The notes under the pieces: generated by a model
Told to the model about the DNA's origin: nothing
Seen by the model: only the letters and a program-made list of their open reading frames with translations
Database searches by the model: none
Shown here: positions 27,580-36,700 of the stretch, one piece after another
Layout of the letters: each line of letters starts with the position of its first letter
How positions within the stretch are numbered: the first letter of the stretch is position 1
Source: Prorocentrum cordatum
Taxonomy: Eukaryota > Sar > Dinophyceae > Prorocentrales > Prorocentraceae
Reading direction: 5' to 3'
NCBI GenBank assembly: GCA_963575745.1
Contig: CAUYUJ010000932.1
Span: 1-37,500 of the forward strand
DNA: 37,500 bases
Made by a program: the position numbers and the translations under genes

Positions 27580-27840
27580 CCACGTGTTCCCCGAAGGCTT
27601 TCCAAACCGATTCGGGGAACACGTGGTCCGATAGCTTGGCAGGTCTGGCCTCAACGTTCGGCCACATAGGCGCTTCCAAAAAGGCAGGGGGCGGCGGTGA
27701 TTCGCCGTAGGCGTCTTCGATCCGCCGCCCCCTTTTGCTTTAGCAAAGGGGTGCCTGGCGTGCTGGATGATTCAGGTTTTGGTTTTGGTTCTTTTTCTAA
27801 AAGAACTCCCCAGTGGGCTTCGGCCCGTCCCGCCGGCCAC
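27580..27840. repeat. Hairpin core copy 5
   Basis: Perfect palindrome 27580-27595 / 27611-27626. Hairpin 2 is CCCCTTTTGCT (27729-27739) with AGCAAAGGGG (27742-27751), 10 bp with one bulged T: a stem different in sequence from copies 2 and 3 but still paired. Confidence 0.85.
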
Positions 27841-28518
27841 CCGCAATTGCCCAAAACCCATCTCTCAATGCCCAAAAACGGCCGTTTCGCTCGGGACATC
27901 CTCAAAAAATCGCGAAGATGGCCCAAGATGGCCTCCAAGTCCGCCCGAGATGGTCCAAGACGGCCTCCAAAACGGCCCAAGAGAGTCCAAGACGGCCCAA
28001 GACGGCCCAAGAGGCCCCCCAGAGGCCTCCCAGACGGCCCAAGAGGCCTCCAAGAGGTCCTCCAGGAGAGTCCGAAGAGGCCAAAATCATTGATTTTCCA
28101 TTGGTTTTTGAAGGATTTTGGCATTTGCGCCTTTTCGGCTCTCCGACGGCTCAAGACGGCCCAAGAAGCCCCCAAGATCGCCCAAGAGGCCCCCAAGAGA
28201 GCCCCATGATGGCCCAAGTGGCCTCCAAGATGGCCCCTAGAGGGCGCCAAGAGGGCCCAAGAGGCCTCCAACACGCCCAAGATGGCCTCCCAGACGCCCA
28301 AGATGGCCTCCAAGACGGCCCTGGAGCATTCCAAGCGGGCCCCAAGTCGGCCCATAGAGGCCCCCCAAACGGCTTCCGACGGCTTCAGACGTGCCAGGAA
28401 CCCACCAAGATGGCCGAAGTTGGCTCGAAGCTGGCCCGAGACGGCCCAAAAAGCCCCAAAGATCGCCCAAAGCTTGCCCAAGAGGCCTCCAAGACGGCCA
28501 AGATGACCTTCAAGATGC

Positions 28519-28780
28519 CCACGTGTTCCCCGAAGGCTTTCCAAACCGATTCGGGGAACACGTGGTCCGATAGCTTGGCAGGTCTGGCCTCAACGTTCGG
28601 CCACATAGGCGCTTCCAAAAAGGCAGGGGGCGGCGGTGATTCGCCGTAGGCGTCTTCGATCCGCCGCCCCCTTTTGCTTTAGCAAAGGGGTGCCTGGCGT
28701 GCCAGACTATATGGGTTTTGGTTTTGGTTCTTTTTCCAAAAGAACAAGAGGCCCCCCAGACGGCCCAGGAGGCTTTTAAG
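28519..28780. repeat. Hairpin core copy 6
   Basis: Same as copy 5 at +939 bp (palindrome 28519-28565, hairpin 2 at 28668-28690). After the GTTCTTTT/AAAAGAAC hairpin (about 28728) the usual CCCCAGTGGGC tail is missing and minisatellite follows directly. Confidence 0.85.
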
Positions 28781-29244
28781 ACGCCCAAGATGGCCTCCAA
28801 GACTGCCCTGGAGCATTCCAAGAGGGCCCCAAGTCGGCTCAGAGAGGCCCCCCAAACGGCTTCCGACGGCGTCGGACGGGCCAGGGGCCCACCAAGATGG
28901 CCCCGAAGATGCCACTAAGATGGCCCAAGATGGCCCAAGAGGCCTCCAAAAGGGCCTCCAGGAAGGCCCGAAGAGGCCCAAATCATTGATTTCCCATGAG
29001 TTTTTGAAGGATTGTGGCATTTGCTTTTTTTTCGGCCTTCCGATCGCCCGAGACGGCCCAAGTGCCCCCAAAGATCGCCCAAGAGGCCCAAGACGGCCCC
29101 AAGAAGCCCCCAAGACGGTCCAAGAGGCCTCCAAGACGCTCAAGATGGCCTCCAAGACGGCCCAAGAGCCTTCCAAGACGTCCTCCAAGAAGGCCCGGAA
29201 GGGTCAAAATTGCCTCCAGGCGGCCAAGATGACCTTCAGGATGC

Positions 29245-29510
29245 CCACGTGTTCCCCGAATGCTTTCTAAACCGATTCGGGGTACACATGGTCCGATAGC
29301 TTGGCAGGTCTGGCCTCAACGTTCGGCCACATAGGCGCTTCCAAAAAGGCAGGGGGCGGCGGCGGTGATTCGCCGTAGGCGTCTTCGATCCGCCGCCCCC
29401 TGTTGATTCAGCAAAGGGGTGCCTGGCGTGATGAACCCTCTCGGTTTTGGTTTTGGCTTTTGTTCCAAAGAACTCCCCCTGGGCTGGGGCTTCGGCCCGT
29501 CCCGCCGGCA
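29245..29510. repeat. Hairpin core copy 7 (decayed)
   Basis: Palindrome 29245-29260 / 29276-29291 with two mismatches. Hairpin 2 (CCCCTGTTGATTC, AGCAAAGGGG) has left and right halves that resemble different versions and pair poorly. Confidence 0.75.
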
Positions 29511-30402
29511 ACCCGGAAAGGAGCAGAATTCCAAAATTTTTCGCTCAAGATGGCCCAAGATGGCCTCCAAGATGGCCATGTTGGCCCAAGATGGGCTCCA
29601 AGATGGTCCAAGGTGGCCTCCCAAATCGCCTAAGATGGTCCAAGACGGCGTCCAAGAAGGCCCAAGAGAGTCCAAGACGGCCCAAGAGGCCCCCCCAGAG
29701 GCCTCCAAGACGGCCCAAGAGGCCTCCAAGAGGTCCTCCAGGAGGGCCCGAAGAGGCCAAAATTATGGATTTTCCAAAGGATTTTGAAGGATGTTGGCAT
29801 TCGCTTCGTTTCGGCCTTCCGACGGCACGATGCGGCCCAAGAGGCCCCCAAAATCGCCTCAAGGAGGGCCCGAAGAGGCCCAAATCATAGGTTTTCCTCA
29901 GGTTTGTTGAAGGATTTTGGCATTTGTTTTTTTCGGCCTTCCGAAGACCTCAAGACGGCCCCAGAGGCCCCCAAGATCGCCCCCAAATCGCTCACGAGGC
30001 TTGCAAAATGGCTCCATGCGGCCCCAGAAGCCCCCAAGAAGGCCCCTAGAGCGCCCCAAGACGGCCCAATAGGCCTCCAAGACGCTCGAGATGGCCTTCA
30101 AGTCGGACCCGATCTCGCCAAGAGGGCCCCAAGTCTGTTCAGAGAGGCTCCCAAGACGGCTCCCGACAGCGTCAGACGGGCCAGGAACGCCGTAAGACGG
30201 CCAAAGAAGACCCCGAGAAGCTCCAAAAGGGCCCCATGAGGCCCTCAAGAGGCCCCAAGAGAGCCCAAGATAGCCCCGACATGGCCTCGAAGACGGTTCC
30301 AAGATGGCGCAATCGAGCCCAAGAGTGCCTCAAGAGGCTCCGAAGAGGCATCCTCCCCCTTCGCCTTTTTCCTCCTTCTCCTCCTCCCCCCTTTCCTCCC
30401 CC

Positions 30403-30544
30403 CCACGTTCCCCGAAACCTTTGCAAACCGACTCGGGGAACTCATGGTCCGACAGCTTGGCCAAGCTCTAGCCCAACTCTCGGCCACACAGGCGCTTCCA
30501 CAAGGGCAGGGGGCGGCGGTGATTCCCCGTAAGCGTCTTCGATA
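30403..30544. repeat. Hairpin core copy 8 (right-truncated)
   Basis: Degenerate palindrome (CCCACGTTCCCCGAAA against ACTCGGGGAACTCATGG). The core stops abruptly after GCGTCTTCGAT, before hairpin 2; unrelated sequence starts at 30545. 30545-30709 has no recognised feature. Confidence 0.75.
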
Positions 30545-30709
30545 GCAAATCATTTGAGCTTTTTGTGTCGTTGTAATTCCCCGTCTTTCGAGCGTACGAG
30601 CGTGAGTTACCGTCTGGTAGTCGATGAGAGAGCGCCGGCTTTGCCCCGAGTAGCGTCGTGGAGCGTCGGTCCGCAGTAGCCGGCAAGATGGCACGGGAGG
30701 CCCCTGTGA

Positions 30710-30893
30710 GCTGCCACCGAAAACGTCCTCGACGCGCTGGAGTGGCTGCTGCAGGACGGCGACCAGCGGGAGAACTGGCACAGCACCAGCAGGGGCGGCG
30801 GCTGCCGGCTGCTGCACTTCTGCGGCCACGGCCGCGCTGGGGAGATCCTCCCCCTGGACTGGGAGGCTCGCTCAGTATCGCTGAATTCCCTCC
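30710..30893 (+). pseudogene. Caspase/metacaspase p20 domain, catalytic-His piece (exon or fragment)
   Basis: The frame reads ENVLDALEWLLQDGDQRENW, a short insert, then CRLLHFCGHGRAGEILPLDWE. The block 'hydrophobic x HFCGHG' corresponds to the YSGHG motif with the catalytic His of metacaspases, and the preceding ALEWLL helix is the one that follows PTR-x-NI. It therefore continues the piece at 16161-16307; the two overlap by two or three aligned residues around NI/NV, so the exact junction is undefined. An in-frame TGA at 30707 bounds the upstream side and an AG at 30709-30710 could be an acceptor. The segment carrying the catalytic Cys is not in the window; after the DWE the sequence degenerates into a CT-rich tract. 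Confidence 0.5.
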
Positions 30894-31070
30894 CCGTTCC
30901 CTCTCCAGTCCCCCTCTCTGCGCCTCTCTACTCCCTCCTCCCTCCTCCCTCCTCCTCCTCCTCCCTCCTCCTCCTCCTCTCCTCCTCCTCCTCCTCTCCT
31001 CCTCCTCCCTCCTCCCTCCTCCCTCCTCCCCCTCCTCCTCCCTCCTCCCTCCTCCCTCCTCCCTCCTATC
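30894..31070. repeat. Polypyrimidine CTC/TCC tract
   Basis: C/T-only run for about 150 bases after the caspase-like piece. 31071-31205 is unique-looking sequence containing CCTTTCGAAGG. Confidence 0.9.
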
Positions 31071-31205
31071 GCTGAACACCCCCCTCATCCCCACCAGGCC
31101 ATGGTACCTCGGCCCCACCACCCCCGCCCACCCCAGTTGGGGACAGGCCTTTCGAAGGCCGAAGAGAGAAGCCTACACCCCCATCCAGGTGGATACATCC
31201 GCCAG

Positions 31206-31330
31206 TGGGGCCAAGGGGGGAGGAGAAGGAGGAGGAGGAGGAGGAGGAGGAGGAGGATGAGGAGGAGGGAGGGGTAGGAGGAGGAGTGGAGAGGAGGAGG
31301 AGGCGGAGGAGGAGGAGGAGGAGGACCAGT
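31206..31330. repeat. Polypurine GAG/GGA tract
   Basis: Purine run opposite in sense to the tract at 30894-31070, so the two are roughly complementary around a 135-bp spacer. 31331-31681 shows no coding signal; it contains CCTGGGACTTCA and CCTGGGACCTCA as an imperfect direct repeat. Confidence 0.9.
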
Positions 31331-31681
31331 GTACCAAGACTCATCAACGATACTGCAATACATCCCCCTTCCGATTCCCCCTTCGTAGGCTGCATGCGAG
31401 GGTTCCTATTCACTGAGGGAAGTGCCCCGTTGGAAGAGAACAGTTTGAAACTCTTGAATTGTACCAGAACGCTAGTCCTGGGACTTCAATGCAGCGAACA
31501 ACGCTTACTGCTGCGCAGAACAGCATTCCTGGGACCTCAGCACCGCGACTCAACGTAACTGTCTGTTGCGCCCTGACAGTTCGACATCGTGCCACACAGC
31601 CAATGCTGAGACGGTAACCAGGAGAATCCTTGAAGCTGTTTTAATCTCTGAAAACGAATGTGCGCGGCAGTACGGCAATAG

Positions 31682-31880
31682 TCACAGTTTGAAAGCGTAT
31701 ATACCGCCCTCCGTCCGTTAAGGTCTTGCAATTTTTTATGGCGAATGTGAACTGCGCTAAAGCGAGAGCCGCATTTTGAAAGCGGCCCGCCCTTCATCCG
31801 TAAAGCTCTTTCATTTTTTCAAGACGGCTATGCGCGGCGCAAAGACGAGGGCCGCATTTTGAAAGCGACCCGCACTCCAA
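31682..31880. repeat. Degenerate ~83-87 bp tandem repeat ahead of retroelement 2
   Basis: Three related copies marked by TTTGAAAGCG at 31688, 31775 and 31858. The last two share GAG(A/G)GCCGCATTTTGAAAGC. The position directly before the Gag-like ORF makes this a candidate terminal-repeat or leader region, but the element's right end is outside the window so this cannot be tested here. Confidence 0.6.
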
Positions 31881-31900
31881 CCGTGAATATGAGGATGTGA

Positions 31901-33682
31901 ATGAGGGTGAAGTTGATGATGATGATGATTGAAAGTGCGACACATTATCACTGTCCGCATCGGAGTCCTCTCAAGCTTTTCTGGCTTGGGATGGGAGGGC
32001 CCGGCCCGCTCAGCGCCCCTGCCGCTGCGATTGCGGCGTTCCTCGGTGGCCTCACCGGCGGCTGGTGGGCCGGGCCCGGGGCGGCGGGGCAGGGCTCCTG
32101 CGGGCACGTCCTCGACTGCCCTCCTTGCGCCTGCCCGGCGCCCTCCTGGCCCCACGCGGTCGTGCCCGCCGTCGGCGCTCTGCCCGGCGTGCACCTGCCC
32201 CGCGGCGGTCTGCCCCGAGGCGGTCTGCCCCTCGCTGGCCGCCTGCCCGGCGGCGGCCGCCTGCCCCGCCTGCAGCTGCGGCTGGGCGACTTCGGCCTTG
32301 TGGGCCGCCGCTCTGGCCGCTGCGACCCTCGCATTGGGTCTCGCGGCGGCCTGCCGCCTGTGGTGCCACGGCCGCTGGGTCGGCACGCCGACGGCGGGGG
32401 CCTCTTTCGGGGGCTCCGCCACGCCTTCCGCCCTGGCCGCGGGCCGTGCGGCGCCGCCGCTGCTGGCGCTTGGCGACCGCGACGCTGGGGGTCCTGGTCT
32501 GGCTGCTCTCGACGAGCCCGACGTCTGGACGCCTCGGCGTCGCCGCTGATGGCTGCCGTCCCGCAGGCCCTCGATATCGAACAGCAGCAGATCGCCGAGG
32601 CCTTCGACGACGACCCGAACGTCAGGTGGCACCACCGCATCCTCCTGGAGAAGATCGGGGACGATGGCAGGTGGGTGGATGCTACTCCGACCCACGACGT
32701 CCAGGTGCGGAACCTCTCGACGTCGCGCATCGTGCCGCTGGTTCGTGGGTGCCCGATCCCCGCTCGCCTGCGCGGGAACTTCTACGGGTTCGATCCGCTG
32801 GGGAAGGACGAGCTGGCGGGCCTGATGCAACAGGCGCACGCCGTGGCGAGCATCTTGGGTGGGGCTCCGCCTGCTGCTGCGGCCTCGGCGGCCGTCTGGT
32901 ACGTTGCCGACCTCGCCGACGAAGACTTCGGCACCACCGTCGAGGTCGCCGCCTCCTCCAACCCCGCGCGCTTCGTGTCGCGGGGCCATGCCGGGCTCGC
33001 CAGGATGGACGACCAGAGGTGGGTGGCAGTCGAGAGGCTGCTCCCCGGCGACCTGGCGGCCTGGAAGGAGGAGAAGCAGACGGGTGCCGGCTGCGACCCT
33101 CGGGTGCTCGCCATCAGCCGCGAGTTGCAGGACGCCCGCTACCTCGACTTCAACGAGGGCCTGGCGTCCCTCTCGGAGCTGGCCGTGAAGATGGGCCGCG
33201 ACGGGATGACGACGGCCGAGGCCAAGGACTGGCCCTTCCGTGGGCCCTCTGCGTCGCTCGAGCTGCCGCGCGGGATCCGCGCTTCAGGAGAGTCGTTGGA
33301 GAGCTACCACTTCGCGTGGGCCAGGTCGTCGGGAGTCAGCGCCGAGGCGGGCGTGGCCAAGCATCACCAGAGCCTCGTGTCCGTGCTGCACCACTCGCTG
33401 CGCTTCGACCAGTTCGAGATCTTCCCGAGTGCTGCGATGGAGATGCTGGCTCGGCGCGTGCTCTACATCGATCGTGCGGTCAAGAAGTCGCCCAAGAACC
33501 CCGATTGCCGGGGCCTCGAGATGATGATCCACAGCCGCCTCGACAGCGGCGCCACCCTGACGGACGGGGACTTCGCCCGCTTCCTCGCCGACGAGCAGAA
33601 GACGGAGGCCTTCACGCTGAAGTACCAGCGCCTTTACGCCGAGGAGAGTCGCCGCAAGAAGGGCGGCAAGGACAACGAGTAG
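31901..33682 (+). CDS. Retroelement 2 ORF1, Gag-like protein
   Basis: The open frame gives 593 residues, but the convincing part starts near the internal ATG at 32549, leaving about 377 residues; the first ~215 look compositional (Gly/Pro/Arg). Conserved pattern after 32549: VRWHHRILLEKIGDDGRW, VDATPTHDVQVRNLSTSRI, FYGFDPLGKDEL, a central acidic/Ala region, WPFRGPSASLELP, then ESYHFAWARSSGVSAEAG, a Leu-rich helix, MLARRVLYIDRAVKKSPKNP, and a Lys-rich C terminus (RRKKGGKDNE). It is the counterpart of ORF1 in element 1 in its C-terminal half. No zinc knuckle or protease motif. The stop is 64 bases before the RT ORF ATG. Confidence 0.7.
   Translation: MRVKLMMMMIESATHYHCPHRSPLKLFWLGMGGPGPLSAPAAAIAAFLGGLTGGWWAGPGAAGQGSCGHVLDCPPCACPAPSWPHAVVPAVGALPGVHLPRGGLPRGGLPLAGRLPGGGRLPRLQLRLGDFGLVGRRSGRCDPRIGSRGGLPPVVPRPLGRHADGGGLFRGLRHAFRPGRGPCGAAAAGAWRPRRWGSWSGCSRRARRLDASASPLMAAVPQALDIEQQQIAEAFDDDPNVRWHHRILLEKIGDDGRWVDATPTHDVQVRNLSTSRIVPLVRGCPIPARLRGNFYGFDPLGKDELAGLMQQAHAVASILGGAPPAAAASAAVWYVADLADEDFGTTVEVAASSNPARFVSRGHAGLARMDDQRWVAVERLLPGDLAAWKEEKQTGAGCDPRVLAISRELQDARYLDFNEGLASLSELAVKMGRDGMTTAEAKDWPFRGPSASLELPRGIRASGESLESYHFAWARSSGVSAEAGVAKHHQSLVSVLHHSLRFDQFEIFPSAAMEMLARRVLYIDRAVKKSPKNPDCRGLEMMIHSRLDSGATLTDGDFARFLADEQKTEAFTLKYQRLYAEESRRKKGGKDNE
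31929..32549 (+). CDS. Retroelement 2 Cys-Pro repeat plus membrane segment, alternate frame before Gag
   Basis: In a different frame from the Gag-like ORF, a Cys-rich tract (CPACTCPAAVCPEAVCP, spaced CP pairs) is followed by a hydrophobic stretch (ALWAAALAAATLALGLAAA, about residues 120-140), then a basic, Pro-rich tail ending at TGA 32547. Similar CPxC plus hydrophobic leaders precede Gag-like regions in dinoflagellate elements as I know them. It overlaps the 5' part of the frame called for ORF1, and in that region this frame looks more protein-like. Either a separate small protein or the N terminus of ORF1 joined by a frameshift near 32540. Confidence 0.45.
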   Translation: MKVRHIITVRIGVLSSFSGLGWEGPARSAPLPLRLRRSSVASPAAGGPGPGRRGRAPAGTSSTALLAPARRPPGPTRSCPPSALCPACTCPAAVCPEAVCPSLAACPAAAACPACSCGWATSALWAAALAAATLALGLAAACRLWCHGRWVGTPTAGASFGGSATPSALAAGRAAPPLLALGDRDAGGPGLAALDEPDVWTPRRRR

Positions 33683-33746
33683 GGCCATCGAGGCTCTCCC
33701 CCTCGCACCTGGCCGTCTGCCTCGCAGTGGCGCTGCCGCTGCTCGG

Positions 33747-36700
33747 ATGGATCGCCGTGGTGCTTCCCGCTGGCAGTGTGGTCTGTTCCCGCTCCCGCGG
33801 CCCAAGTCATTCTTTTCTTTGCCCGGCTCAGCGCCGGGGCGGGAGATCGTGGAGGCCGGCGCAGTGGGCGCGTTGCAGCTTGATGCCGCCGCCGCCCTCA
33901 ACGCTCTGGCCGCCGCCCGCGCCCGAGGGCTGCCCAGGCCGGTGTGGCCCAGCCGCCTTCCCCACGGGCGGGAGCTGTCTGACGCCCAGCTCGCGACGTG
34001 GAGGCGCCTCGCGGACGTGGCCCTGGCTGCGGGCCCGAGGCCACTTGAGTTTGACCTCTTCCCCTCCGGCGCCTTGCCGGAGCTCCTCAAGGCAAAGGAC
34101 CTCTACGACACGGACGTGCCCCTGGCCGTGGCACCGTGCGACCCCGACCGCGTCTCCGTCACCTCCAAGCGGCTGCGCCCGAAGGGCGCCCGGCTGCTGG
34201 TGGGCGCCGACGCGGCCCGCTACCTGGCCGACCCGTCGCTCATCGCCCTGGGGGAGGACCAGCTGGAGGGAGTCGAGCCTGTTCGTCCGCACTGGGATAG
34301 GCGCCTGGCTTCGAACCCCCGCCTCCTCCGTGACTTCGCGCAGAAGCTCGCCGACTGCGGCCTCATCTGCTACAGGACGAGGGTCGCCGCCCGTTGCGGG
34401 ATGTTCTTTGTCAAGAAGAAGTCTGGGCAGCTCCGCCTCGTCCTCGACGCGAGGCCGGCGAACGCTGTCCACCGCCGGGCGCCCTACACCAAGCTGGCCA
34501 CCACTGGGGCCGTGGGGTCGCTCATCCACGACCCGGGCTACGTGGCCGCCGCTGCCCTGGACGCCGCCGGCGCTGACGGCGCGGCTCGGCCAGCCACAGC
34601 TCGGGGCGCGTGCCGCTCCAAGGAGCTGTGGGGAGGCTCCATCGACCTCCAGGACGGCTTCTACCAGTTCCTGGTGCCCACGGTCTCGCACTACTTCGGC
34701 CTGGGGCTCCAGGACACCGCGGGGGCGTTGGGGGTGGACGCGGTCTTTGACCCCGACCTCGGGTACGACGTGTCCGTCGCCGAGGACACCCTCCTGGAGG
34801 CGTGCTTCGCGGGCTTGCCTATGGGCTGGAGCTGGGCCCTGTTCTTCTGCCACAGCGCCGTGTGCGAGGCTTGCCGTCGGGCTCAGCGTTCGCTGGGGCT
34901 TCCCGAGTACCTTTTGGGGGACAGGGAGCCCCCTCCCCCGCTGGCCCCGGGGACAGCGATCTGCGCCCCCTACGTCGACAACGCCGACGTCATCGGGGGT
35001 GACAAGGCCTCCGTCGCCTGCCTCCTCTCCGCCGTGGTCCACGAGCTGGAGGAGGCGGGCCTCGCGGTGCACGAGCGCGTCGACCCCTGCCTGGACTTCG
35101 AGGCGCTTGGCCTGCACTTTGACGGGCGCCGCTCTTGGATCCGCCCCACCGCCCGACGATCGTGGAGGCTTTGGTACGGGCTCGGCACGTTGCTCCAGGT
35201 CAAGGCCATCTCCCCGGACCACATGCACCGCCTCTTGGGACACTTATGCCATCAGTTCTGTCTGCGCAGGTGTCTCCTCTCGGTGCTCGGGGAGTGCTAC
35301 CGATTCGTCGGCAAGGGAGGCTCCGCGGTGCGACCGCTGCCGGAGGGTGCCCTCGCCGAGCTGGCCGTCGCCCGCGGTCTGTGCCACTTCGCGCACGTCG
35401 ACGTCGCGGGCGAAATGCTCGGTCGGGCCTACTGCAGCGACGCCTCCACCGAGGGGTACGCCTTCCACTTCACCGCCGCGGACCCCGCCAGCCTCTGGCG
35501 GGAGGCAGTCTGGCGCGAGCGGTGGCGCTTCGTGGACGACGACGGCGGGCCCGCGGCGTCGACCGCGGCCATCCGTGGCGCCGAGGTCGCCCCCCTCCTG
35601 CCCGAGGGTGCCTTCTCCCGCTGGGTCGCCGACTCGCTGCAGCCTCTGCCCAGCGTGGCCCCCTTGCAGGCTGGCGATCCCCGCTCCCGCCGCCCGCCCC
35701 GCGACTTCCGAGAGCGGGTGGGCCTGGTGCCTCCGATCGCGGCGGAGTGGGCGCGGCCCAGCCGCTGGCGCCGTGGGGCCGTGGGCTCTTGGCGGCGCCC
35801 GGCGGCGATCCACTGCAAGGAGGCGCGGGCGGCCCTCCTCGGCCTCGACCGCGAGGCGCGAGACGCCCGGTCGCACGGATGCCACCTCGTCTCCTTCGGC
35901 GACAACCTGTCGGAGATCCTGGCGTTCGATCGGGGTCGGGCGAGGGGCAAGGAGCTGCTGGCTCTCACCCGCCGCGCGTGCGCCCTCCAGATTGGCGCGG
36001 GCATCACCTGGCACCGGCGCTACGTGGAGACTGAGCGCAACCCGTCGGACTTCGACTCCCGCCTGGCCGGGCGGGGCCTGGTGCCCTTCGGGCGCCGTGC
36101 GCCGGGGGCGCTCCTCCGCCAGCTGCCCTTGGCCGCCGCTGTGGGGCCAGAGTGGCAGGCAGACGCCGCTGCGCCCCCTGGGCGCCCTCGCGGGGAGGCC
36201 GCGGCGCTGCCCGCCAGGGGGGCCCATTCGCCGGGCAAGGGGGGGAGGATTCAGCCCTCCAAAGTCACAACCCCTTGCCCGGCTCCCCCGCCGCGGCCGC
36301 CGCGGCCGCCCGCTGACTCTGGTGCCCGCGGGCGCTCCGCCTGGCCCGCCTCGCGGCCGGCGTTCCTGGAGCTCTACTCCGGCTGCGGGGCCGCCACCGC
36401 CGCCGCCGCGCAGGAGGGCCTGCGCACCGCGGTGCCGGTCGATCGAGTTCATGGGCCTCATCATGACCTTCTGGACCCGCGTGTGCAGCGGGAGATCCTG
36501 GCCTGGATCACTGGCGGTCTGGTGTGGTGCATCCTGCTCGGCACTCCCTGCACGGGGTGGGTGCCGGCCCGTGCCACCGGGGTCGGAGACCACCCCGCCA
36601 CCGCCTGCAGGGCCTTCACCGCCAAGGTCCTGCGGGTCGCAGCGCGCTGCGGCGTCCACATCATCCTGGAGAACCCTGCTCGCAGCAACCTCTTCGGCGA

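Larger units (their letters stand above)
24195..30402. repeat. CCAAGA minisatellite, right block of hairpin-core units
   Basis: Continuation of the array split by retroelement 1. Units of about 0.7-1.9 kb each contain a ~260-bp hairpin core plus several hundred bases of CCAAGATGGCC-type minisatellite and an AT-rich island (AAAATCATTGATTTT, then a GAAGGATTTTGGCATTTG segment). Two adjacent units are near-identical with a period of 939 bp (for example 27298 and 28237). Open frames on both strands (DGPRGLQ, RRPKRPP, LGGLLGRLGG types) are repeat-derived. Confidence 0.85.

Noticed and set aside
16380-30426. Dozens of frames of LGGLLGRLGG, DGPRGLQD and RRPKRPP type
   Set aside because: Encoded by CCAAGATGGCC minisatellite with 9/12/15-bp periods; open in several frames on both strands.
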